DNA from: Bradyrhizobium sp.
GTDB taxonomy: Bacteria; Pseudomonadota; Alphaproteobacteria; Rhizobiales; Xanthobacteraceae
Direction: 5' to 3'
DNA: 14,552 nt
NCBI GenBank assembly: GCA_028290305.1
Contig: JAQGKC010000279.1
Location: forward strand, 1-14,552
In this document: positions 6,156 to 12,292 of the stretch, piece by piece
Position numbering within the stretch: the first letter of the stretch is position 1
How the letters are laid out: the number at the start of each line of letters is the position of its first letter
The notes under the pieces: generated by a model
What the model was told of the DNA's origin: nothing
Seen by the model: the letters and a program-made list of their open reading frames with translations, nothing else
Databases searched by the model: none
Translations under genes and position numbers: made by a program

Positions 6156-7178
6156 TTAACGCACGCCCGCGTATTTGGCGGGCAACATACCGACGAATCC
6201 GCTGATGTCGGCGTACCAGACATTGCCATCGCGATCGACAGCGATACTGAACGGCCGGGCTTTGTCACGGGGAAGCGCAAAAACCGTGATGTGGCCGTTG
6301 CGCAGCCGCCCGAGACTCGCGCGGCGCATCATGCCGAACCAGACGTCATTATTGGGAGTTACGGCAATACCGCTGAGACCGGCATTTTCCTGACCAGCCT
6401 CGACGTCCGAGAATTGTCCATCCTTGAAACGCCCGATTCGATTGGCGCGGAACTGCAGGAACCATATCGAACCGTCGGAGCCAGCCGCGACGTCCGTCGG
6501 CACTGCGCCGCGACGCGGGAGGTCGAATGTCCTGCTGGTCCCGTCGGCTTGGAGGTGGAGGAGCTGGTTGCCGCTTTGCAACGTCGCCCATATGGCGCCA
6601 TCGGCCGTCACTGCGACCCCATAGGGTCCGCCCCTCGCGGACTCGATCTGATGGCGGGTAAAAACACCGTCCTTCAGCCTGGTCACGCCATAGCCGGTCG
6701 GGTCGGCGAACCAAGCAGCCCCGTCGGGCGCGATCGCCAGCCGTCCGAGGCGGGTGATCGGAGTATCGAGCACAAACCGTGCGATCTCGCCGGCACTGCT
6801 CACGCGCGCGATGGCGCGCGCGGCGAGGTCCGTGTACCAGGCGCTGCCGTCGGCGGCGACCGCGAGCCCGAGCGGCTCGATGTTGCGGCTCGACGTGGGC
6901 AGCCGCTCGATGCGGCCATTCCGCAAACGACCGATCGCATCGGCATTGTCGATGGTGAACCAGATGCTGCCGTCGGTGCTCGCCGCAATGGCGATCGGCG
7001 CATCCTGCGGCTCAGCCATGCGATATTCGACGAATTTGTCCTGCGGGATGGCGCGTACGAGCAGAAACCCTCCTCCCGCCAGGACCGCGATGCAGAGCAC
7101 CGCGGCTGCCGCCCCGATTCCCAAGTTTGCAGGCCTTTGCAGCGCAGTCCGTACGAATTTCGAAATCGACAAGGACAC
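6156..7178 (-). CDS. Membrane-anchored Vgb-like beta-propeller protein
   Basis: The product (340 residues from GTG 7178) has a short basic N-terminus, one membrane helix (about residues 20-42) and then a propeller of roughly six or seven blades, each with the repeat G-[IL]-A-x-x-x-D-G-x-x-W (GLAVAADGSAWYTD, GVAVTADGAIWAT, SIAVDRDGNVWYAD). This is the virginiamycin B lyase / streptogramin lyase-like superfamily, in which most members are not lyases. The catalytic His/Glu pair of the true enzyme is not apparent in the late blades, so antibiotic inactivation should not be inferred. The domain should face the periplasm. Longer frames start with TTG at 7190, but GGAG at 7186-7189 lies 6 bases before the GTG at 7178, which I prefer. 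It follows the Asp-box gene by 28 bases on the same strand, so the two are probably co-transcribed. Confidence 0.8.
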   Translation of the reverse strand: MSLSISKFVRTALQRPANLGIGAAAAVLCIAVLAGGGFLLVRAIPQDKFVEYRMAEPQDAPIAIAASTDGSIWFTIDNADAIGRLRNGRIERLPTSSRNIEPLGLAVAADGSAWYTDLAARAIARVSSAGEIARFVLDTPITRLGRLAIAPDGAAWFADPTGYGVTRLKDGVFTRHQIESARGGPYGVAVTADGAIWATLQSGNQLLHLQADGTSRTFDLPRRGAVPTDVAAGSDGSIWFLQFRANRIGRFKDGQFSDVEAGQENAGLSGIAVTPNNDVWFGMMRRASLGRLRNGHITVFALPRDKARPFSIAVDRDGNVWYADISGFVGMLPAKYAGVR

Positions 7179-7206
7179 GGGCAACTCCAAGCGCGGATCA
7201 GCGCGG

Positions 7207-8430
7207 CTAATCGGCGGCGGCGCGTCTGCGCGACAGGTGCCGCGCCGCTAGACCGCCGGCGATCAGCACCAGCACGCAAAACGAGAGCGCGCCGGCGAGG
7301 CTGATCGGTTCGATGCGCGCCAGCAGGTTGCCGCCGTCGATCGCCATGCGCCAGACTTCCGCATAGGGCATCAGCGAAAAGACCGCGTAGATAACGTCCG
7401 CGTCCTTCGGATCGCGGGCGAGAGCGCCGGCCTCGATATGAATCGGAAGGTTGTCTTCTTTTGGCGCCCACGTTTCTCCGCAGTCCTTGCTGCGATAGAT
7501 TCCGCGATCGGAGGAGACCACCAGGGTCGTCGCGTCTGCGCTCGCCGCGATACCGCGCACTCTGGCTTTCGGCTCTGACAGCGAACGTCCGACGGAATGC
7601 CAACCGGAGCCGAGATCGTCACTGACCACGATCCGGCCGCCCGCTGCCGCCCAGACGCGTTGTGGCCGCGTCGCGTCGGTCGCGATCGTATCCACCGGCG
7701 TATCTGCGCCGTCAAAACCGGCGCTGGACCAGGTGCGCCCCCCATCGTGGCTGATCATCGCCCGGCCGTCGATCACCGCCACCAGAGTGTCGGCCGATCC
7801 GGCGATCGCCGCCAGCGCCGTCATCTCGCTCGTCTGCGGGACCCCGGGCACGACCGCATAAGTGCGGCCGCCGTCCTCGCTCGAGAACAGCCGGCTCCGG
7901 CCGAGCAGATAGAAACGATCGCTCGCTGGTCCGACGACCAGCCCTCGCGCCGGGATAGCGGACTCCGGGGCCTCGGCGCGCAGCCAACCCTGCCGGTCGC
8001 GACGAAACACGCCGCTTGCCGCCGCGCACACGGCCAACTCGCCGTCCGGCGAGAAGGCGAGCGCAAATACTGCGCCGATGACGAGATCGCGCGCCTCCGG
8101 CACCCAGTTCCGCCCGCCATTATGCGAACTCAGGAGTCCGAGATCGGTGCCGACCAACAGGTGGGACGAATCGCGTGGATCGACTGCAATGACAAGCGCC
8201 GCATTGAGAAATAGGCCGACATCCGCGTTCAACCAGGCGGCGCCGAGATCGCGGGAGCGAAACACGCCGCCATAGCTGCTCGCGTCATGCGCCGACGCGC
8301 TGCCGGCCAAAAGGGGCACCACGCAGGCAAGCCAAAAGGTCAGCCAACGCACGCCGATTTTTTCTCTTCTCTTCCCAGGATGAAGCGGTCGAGGTGGGAA
8401 GACGGGTCCCACCCCGAAAACACCTCTCAT
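7207..8430 (-). CDS. Asp-box (BNR/Ycf48-like) beta-propeller with C-terminal membrane anchor
   Basis: The 407-residue frame contains six Asp-box-like motifs S-x-D-x-G-x-x-W: SRDLGAAW (59-66), SSHNGGRNW (101-109), SSEDGGRTY (183-191), SHDGGRTW (227-234), SDDLGSGW (270-277) and SKDCGETW (314-321). These mark the blades of a sialidase/Ycf48/sortilin-type propeller. A signal peptide VRWLTFWLACVVPLLAG then SASA (27-47) precedes it. A single helix ISLAGALSFCVLVLIAGGLA (377-396) followed by RHLSRRR anchors the C-terminus in the inner membrane with the propeller in the periplasm. The ATG at 8430 overlaps the TGA of the metallo-hydrolase gene as ATGA, which suggests translational coupling. A GTG at 8349 would give a cleaner signal peptide and is an alternative start. 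No enzyme active site is visible; a scaffold or binding role is likely. Confidence 0.8.
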   Translation of the reverse strand: MRGVFGVGPVFPPRPLHPGKRREKIGVRWLTFWLACVVPLLAGSASAHDASSYGGVFRSRDLGAAWLNADVGLFLNAALVIAVDPRDSSHLLVGTDLGLLSSHNGGRNWVPEARDLVIGAVFALAFSPDGELAVCAAASGVFRRDRQGWLRAEAPESAIPARGLVVGPASDRFYLLGRSRLFSSEDGGRTYAVVPGVPQTSEMTALAAIAGSADTLVAVIDGRAMISHDGGRTWSSAGFDGADTPVDTIATDATRPQRVWAAAGGRIVVSDDLGSGWHSVGRSLSEPKARVRGIAASADATTLVVSSDRGIYRSKDCGETWAPKEDNLPIHIEAGALARDPKDADVIYAVFSLMPYAEVWRMAIDGGNLLARIEPISLAGALSFCVLVLIAGGLAARHLSRRRAAAD

Positions 8431-9425
8431 GGCTTGCGCGATTTTTCACCCGGCGCCAGCGCGAGTTCGGCCATGCGCCCGCCGTTCAGCGCCACCCAGG
8501 AATTCTTCGTCAGCGGATATTTGTCCGTGTAGCTCAGCGGCTCGTGGGCGGCGACGCAGTTGTTGTAGCCGCCGGTGATCTTATAGCACTTCTCATAAGC
8601 GAGAAACTGCTGGACCGTATCGGTCTGCTGCACGTTCGCCGTCATCCAGTCGCGGATGCCCTCGTACGACGAGAATGCGTCCGAGCCGAACACCAGTTTG
8701 CCGATGCTGGTCGGCACCTCGAGCAGTTGCGAGCCGGCTGTATGAGCGCGAAACGCCGGATGAATCCGTACGCCCGGCAGGATCTCCGTCTCGCCGTCGA
8801 CGATCACCGCCTTGCCCTTCAGCACCTTGCCGTAGACTTCCTCGATGGTAAGCGGCATGTAGCCGCAAGCAGGCGTACGATTGCAGCCGCCGGGATCGGA
8901 GTTGACCGCCCGGATGTGGGGCTCCGGATAGTTGAGCGCCCACTCGATCGCCTTGAGCTCCTCGCGTTGGACGTAGAGCACGGCATTAGGCAGGTCAGAC
9001 AATTGGCCGGCGTGGTCCCAGTGAGCGTGGCCGATCACCACCTTGGTGACATCGGCGGCATTGAAGCCGAGAGCCTTCAGCTGGTCTGGCAGCGGAGCCC
9101 AGTGGTCGGACCCGGTCATCTTCAAATAATCCTGCTGCTTCCAACCGGTATCGAAGAGGATCAACTCACTTCCGCACTTGATCACGCCGATATTCACCGG
9201 CAGATCGACGCTCGGAATGTTGCTCTCCGGCTTGGTGCTGCCGGGCACGAAGGCGCGATCCGGCATGAAGGATCCGAACGGCACGTTCATGAAACGGCTG
9301 CTCTCGATCAGCCATGCCGAGCAGATCGGTTGCTGGGCCTGCGCCGCTGCGCTGAACAGGCATGCGAGCGACGCTATCCCCGCGGTCAACGCAAACGGAC
9401 GGATTCGTGACCCACGTTTTCTCAT
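8427..9425 (-). CDS. Exported metallo-beta-lactamase-fold hydrolase (N-acyl homoserine lactonase-like)
   Basis: The 332-residue protein has a Sec signal peptide (residues 1-30, ending AAQA) and a complete metallo-beta-lactamase fold. The motif HAHWDH (133-138) supplies His133, His135, Asp137 and His138; His228 (FRAHTAGS), Asp249 (VFGSDA) and His294 (AAHEPL) complete a two-metal site of the AiiA/lactonase subgroup type. Cysteines at 181 and 187 and at 280 and 290 could form disulfides, which fits a periplasmic location. Lactonases of this family open homoserine-lactone rings, but the fold is used for many esters and lactones and the substrate is unproven. The ATG is supported by GGAGG 5 bases upstream. 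It lies 81 bases after the anchored helical protein gene and overlaps the Asp-box propeller gene by 4 bases. Confidence 0.87.
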   Translation of the reverse strand: MRKRGSRIRPFALTAGIASLACLFSAAAQAQQPICSAWLIESSRFMNVPFGSFMPDRAFVPGSTKPESNIPSVDLPVNIGVIKCGSELILFDTGWKQQDYLKMTGSDHWAPLPDQLKALGFNAADVTKVVIGHAHWDHAGQLSDLPNAVLYVQREELKAIEWALNYPEPHIRAVNSDPGGCNRTPACGYMPLTIEEVYGKVLKGKAVIVDGETEILPGVRIHPAFRAHTAGSQLLEVPTSIGKLVFGSDAFSSYEGIRDWMTANVQQTDTVQQFLAYEKCYKITGGYNNCVAAHEPLSYTDKYPLTKNSWVALNGGRMAELALAPGEKSRKP

Positions 9426-9506
9426 TGCGTTCCTCCATTACAGCTAGATTGAGTTTTTCTGATTGAGATCGGATTTCGCTTGTCTCTTCTTCGATTCGAT
9501 TGCCCG

Positions 9507-10061
9507 CTAGTGCGGCTTGTATTGTCCCGGCCACAGCACCTCACCGACGCGCAGCATGTCTTCCGAGGCCCTCACATCCATCCCATGCGCGAGGCCGAGT
9601 CGCTGCGAGTCGCCATCCTCGGTGAATTTCAGCATCTCGGCGGCAGCGCTGGCGTAGAGCGCCATCGCGTCGACGTATTGCACCTGCGTCGTTGAGAGCG
9701 AGGGCGGCGCGCTCATGGCGCGGACCTGCATTTCGGCATTATGAAAGAATTTCGCCAGCGGCTCGATCTTTCGTGCGAGCGCCCGTTCGTCCCGATCCTC
9801 GGTCTGATAGGTGATGCCGGCGAAGCTCAACGCCACCGCCGACCGGGTCGCCTCACGGTGGACCACCCACAAGGCTGTCGCGAAGCGTTCCTCGTCGGCC
9901 GTCAATGCCGGCAACTGAGGTTTCTCGGCCCGCGCGTTGACAGTTTGCGCCGCCGGTTGCACCACCGACCGCGGCCGGATCTCGTGCAGCCACGCGGCAC
10001 CCGCGGTTGCTGCAAGCGCCCCAACGACGCCGGCCAGCAACAACGACCGCCCACCGGCCAT
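9507..10061 (-). CDS. Membrane-anchored periplasmic helical protein, unknown function
   Basis: From ATG 10061 the product has 184 residues. A start helix MAGGRSLLLAGVVGALAATA then GAAWLH acts as a signal anchor. A Pro/Ala-rich linker follows, and then an all-helical domain (about 75-184) with ALTADEERFATALWVVHREA, ERALARKIEPLAKFFHNAEM, STTQVQYVDAMALYASAAAE and SEDMLRVGEVLWPGQYKPH. I recognise no family. The ribosome site GGAGG (10084-10088) is 22 bases from this ATG but only 7 bases from an in-frame ATT at 10074-10076, which would add MRTIG; an upstream ATG at 10169 would add a non-conserved-looking, His-poor leader. A promoter candidate lies at 10104-10133, before the ATT and ATG but after 10169, which argues for the shorter forms. 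It sits between the transporter and hydrolase genes, all on the same strand. Confidence 0.62.
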   Translation of the reverse strand: MAGGRSLLLAGVVGALAATAGAAWLHEIRPRSVVQPAAQTVNARAEKPQLPALTADEERFATALWVVHREATRSAVALSFAGITYQTEDRDERALARKIEPLAKFFHNAEMQVRAMSAPPSLSTTQVQYVDAMALYASAAAEMLKFTEDGDSQRLGLAHGMDVRASEDMLRVGEVLWPGQYKPH

Positions 10062-10103
10062 GCCGATCGTCCGAATGGCGCATCCTCCATTTATAGTTGC
10101 GGC

Positions 10104-10133
10104 ACTGTATGCCTCAGTTTCCGCGGCGGTCAA
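10104..10133 (-). promoter_or_regulatory. Candidate sigma-70 promoter
   Basis: On the minus strand TTGACC (10133-10128) and TACAGT (10109-10104) are separated by 18 bases. The predicted start near 10097 would give a short leader carrying the GGAGG at 10084-10088. It could drive the genes from 9507 down to 6156 independently of the transporter gene upstream. It is matched by eye only. Confidence 0.4.
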
Positions 10134-10202
10134 CCGGCAAGGCGTTGAAACAGGCCTGCCCGCACGCATGGCTTGCCTTGCCCGTGAGCCGGATACTGAC
10201 GA

Positions 10203-11042
10203 TCAACGGGGTTCCCAGGTTGGCGCGCCGGTGAACAGGCCGCCTTCGGCAAAGCCGATGCCGTAGACCAGGACCACCCCGAAGACGAAGCTGACCAGGC
10301 CGGACGCCACGCGGAGCCGCCAATTGAATTTAGGCAGATTGACCGCCGTGAACACGAACGGCGCCGACAGCATCAGCGTGATCAACATCATTCCGACGAT
10401 GGTGCCGAGCCCGAACAGCAGCAGATAGCCGAGCGCGGCGGCCGGTTCGCGGATGATGGACAGGACCATCAGGGCGACGGCGGCCGATCCTGCAAGGCCG
10501 TGCACGAGGCCAACCGCGAAGGGTCGCAACCACTCATAGAGCGCGATCCGGCCGAGCCAAGACCAGTCGAGCCGCGCCAGCGGCGTGTGCTCCTCGGCAT
10601 GCCCATGCGCACCGGGGTCGTGACCGTGCGGATGCCGATGCACGTAGTCGCCATGCGCATGCAGGTGGTCATGGAGGTCGAGCGCATATCCGCCGTGGAC
10701 ACTGCCCGCATGGGCGTGGGCCGTGCCGACCGCGCGCCCCATTCCTGTTAAGGTGAGAACGCCGAGCAGGATCAGCATGATGCCGACCGCGAATTCCATC
10801 GAGAGACCGAGCCGTGGCGGGATGACGACCCCGAACGCGATGATCGCCGCACCGACCACCATGACCGTGATGGTGTGTCCTGCGCCCCAGGCGGCGCCGA
10901 TCAGCGCCGAGCCCGCCACGCTGCGCTCGCGGCTGACGATCGTCGCAATAGCGACCACGTGGTCGGCGTCAGTCGCATGCCGCATCCCGAGGAAGAAGCC
11001 GAGAAACAGAAAGGACACGACGTTTAAGGCGGTTCCCGTCAT
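10203..11042 (-). CDS. Nickel/cobalt transporter, NicO / HoxN-like with RHATDADH motif
   Basis: The 279-residue inner-membrane protein carries GMRHATDADHVVAI (19-32), the H-x4-D-H signature in the first helix of Ni2+/Co2+ transporters of the HoxN/NixA superfamily, and AAWGAGHT (50-57). A central loop at 109-152 is His-rich (LHDHLHAHGDY, HRHPHGHDPGAHGH), and VGLVHGLAGSAA (178-189) opens the second half. About six membrane helices can be counted, and the length is typical of the shorter bacterial branch. The family takes up nickel or cobalt; direction and metal are not proven here, and no nickel enzyme gene lies in the window. It is the first gene of the minus-strand series. The ATG is clear from the helix start, although no good ribosome site precedes it. 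A weak promoter candidate lies at 11075-11102. Confidence 0.85.
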   Translation of the reverse strand: MTGTALNVVSFLFLGFFLGMRHATDADHVVAIATIVSRERSVAGSALIGAAWGAGHTITVMVVGAAIIAFGVVIPPRLGLSMEFAVGIMLILLGVLTLTGMGRAVGTAHAHAGSVHGGYALDLHDHLHAHGDYVHRHPHGHDPGAHGHAEEHTPLARLDWSWLGRIALYEWLRPFAVGLVHGLAGSAAVALMVLSIIREPAAALGYLLLFGLGTIVGMMLITLMLSAPFVFTAVNLPKFNWRLRVASGLVSFVFGVVLVYGIGFAEGGLFTGAPTWEPR

Positions 11043-11074
11043 TGCGCACGCGCCAAGGTAATGATTCCGGGCCC

Positions 11075-11102
11075 ATTATGCAGCGTTTCGACCCAACGCC
11101 AA
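11075..11102 (-). promoter_or_regulatory. Weak promoter candidate before the second Ni/Co transporter
   Basis: On the minus strand TTGGCG (11102-11097) and CATAAT (11080-11075) are 16 bases apart, about 35 bases before the ATG at 11042. This is a plausible but imperfect sigma-70 match. No nickel-regulator (NikR, RcnR) operator was recognised. Confidence 0.28.
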
Positions 11103-11340
11103 TTCCCAAATGCGCGTATCGGTTCGCGTCCTGGCACCCATCGCGGAGAAATGGATGCGACACAGCATGGCGAGTTGGACACGATCTCGGGTTGGATTGT
11201 TCGCCAAGGCAATGGGATGGAAAGACGGCAAAGCGAAAACTCCCCGCAACGTTAGCGAAGGGATGGTCAACATGACGCGCGACGCCGTTGAGGATGCTCG
11301 ACCGAGCCCGGAATCTCTATTTCCAAACGCGCCCCAAATT

Positions 11341-11470
11341 TTGCCGGAAGTAGAGCTGCCTGTCTCGGTTCTCAGCGCTGTCGATCACGGCTTCCGCGTC
11401 ATTGTGCCGAAGACGGGCTTTGCAGTTCCTCCGATGTCGGACACGATGCGTTAATGACGCTCTTGCCTTG
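11341..11470 (+). pseudogene. Isochorismatase-like cysteine hydrolase, internal fragment with frameshift
   Basis: One plus-strand frame reads [15 protein letters not shown] (about 11362-11406). After a one-base slip near 11410-11419, another frame reads [17 protein letters not shown] (to about 11466). Joined, these give the late-domain sequence of isochorismatase-like hydrolases (...V-x-[ST]-A-x-D-x-G-[FY]-x-V-x-V, then [AL]-C-S-S-S-D-x-x-H-D-A-x), which normally follows the catalytic-Cys helix. The catalytic part and the C-terminus are absent, so the remnant is dead. A longer ORF (11110-11454) runs across it in the first frame, but its upstream part has no recognisable similarity. The sequence after 11470 belongs to another gene fragment. 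Confidence 0.62.
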
Positions 11471-11503
11471 TAGTCCGACAGCAAGGCTCGCCTTCTCAGG
11501 TAG

Positions 11504-11626
11504 GATGAACTGGACGGTCGATCGGCGGCGCGGCCGATGGCGGTTGTGCGCGAACACGGGCGAACCATGCTGCTCCTTGACGACCCCGGGGGCGGGCCTC
11601 TCGCCCGGCTTCTCGGCCGACCCATC
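11504..11626 (+). pseudogene. Fragment of a serine/threonine-kinase / ATPase / sensor-kinase fusion protein
   Basis: The frame reads [20 protein letters not shown] then [20 protein letters not shown]. It resembles the N-lobe of the very large trifunctional proteins of Bradyrhizobium and cyanobacteria (protein kinase, AAA ATPase and histidine kinase in one chain), where LKDELDxxWAxRPxxLVRxxGR is followed by LxLxDPGGEPLxxLLG. Those proteins exceed 1,500 residues; only about 41 codons remain here. A TAG stop sits directly before the fragment (11501-11503), and similarity ends at 11626. The identification comes from memory of the family. Confidence 0.5.
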
Positions 11627-11718
11627 TCGCGCTCTCGGCCGTACAGTTTCTCGGGAATCAAAAGCCGATCGGGTTTGTCGTGTTGGCCCAGCGGGAAAGT
11701 GTCGATTCGGTTCACATC

Positions 11719-12080
11719 GATCTGAGCGTGATCGCGGTCGTCCGCCTCTTTTTGCTCATCGGCATCGTCAAGAAGAACGGCATCATGCTGGTGGATTTCG
11801 CCATGCAAGCCGATCAGAACGAAGGCCTGACGACCGAGGAATCTATCTGCCAGGCCTGCATCAGGCGCTTCGCCCGATGCTGATGACGACGATGGCGGCG
11901 CTGCTCGGCGCCGTTCCGATGATGGTGGGTACTGGGGTCGGCTCAGAGATTCGCCAGCCGCTCGGATACGCGATCGTCGGCGGCCTCGCTCTGTCGCAGA
12001 TCCTCACTCTCTATACGACGCCGGTTGTCTACATCTATCTCGACCGGCTGCAGAACTGGCAAGGACAAGAAACAGGCGGC
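11719..12080 (+). pseudogene. RND efflux pump (AcrB/MdtB-type) C-terminal fragment, frameshifted
   Basis: The sequence reads [40 protein letters not shown] and ESICQAC in one frame. After one lost base near 11870-11873 it continues [40 protein letters not shown] and [20 protein letters not shown]. This is the last membrane domain (TM10-12 region) of a roughly 1,040-residue hydrophobe/amphiphile RND transporter: [14 protein letters not shown] and the GxGSExRxPLGxxIVGGL signature are present. Everything N-terminal is absent, as are the partner adaptor and outer-membrane genes. The minus-strand ORF over the same bases (11317-11808) is only its shadow. Confidence 0.82.
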
Positions 12081-12278
12081 CTCCGGCCAGGCTGCGGCAG
12101 CGCCTGCCGAATGATCGCAAACATCCCAGATGCTGTCACCGCGTTCGGTTACCCAGCGTCTGGCAGCAGCAGCGATCGCAGAAGTCACGTCCGAATGGAT
12201 CGTTCTAAACTTTAATTTAATGGTGTGACGGAAGCGTTCGACGATCTCTCAAAATGTTCGAAATTTCTTTCTTGCAAC

Positions 12279-12283
12279 AGGAG
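12279..12283 (+). promoter_or_regulatory. Ribosome binding site of the oxalate decarboxylase gene
   Basis: AGGAG ends 9 bases before the ATG at 12293 and fixes this start, which is also the one that gives an intact Tat signal. The preceding 12081-12278 contains no recognisable gene. An AT-rich patch (TTTAATTTAATGG, 12212-12224) could hold a promoter, but no clear -35 is seen. Confidence 0.5.
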
Positions 12284-12292
12284 TGACATACC

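Noticed and set aside
6149..6165. Hairpin CGTGCG-CTTAA-CGCACG between the convergent stop codons
   Set aside because: The stem is short, overlaps a stop codon and lacks a T-run on either strand.
6141..7304. 387-codon plus-strand ORF opposite the Vgb-like gene
   Set aside because: The minus-strand frame has regular propeller repeats and a membrane anchor; the plus-strand frame has none.
8394..9410. 338-codon plus-strand ORF opposite the metallo-hydrolase
   Set aside because: It is a shadow frame: the minus-strand protein has a full metallo-beta-lactamase motif set and signal peptide.
11317..11808. 163-codon minus-strand ORF opposite the RND fragment
   Set aside because: Its sequence ([20 protein letters not shown]...) is the typical antisense of an RND efflux gene and shows no motif of its own.
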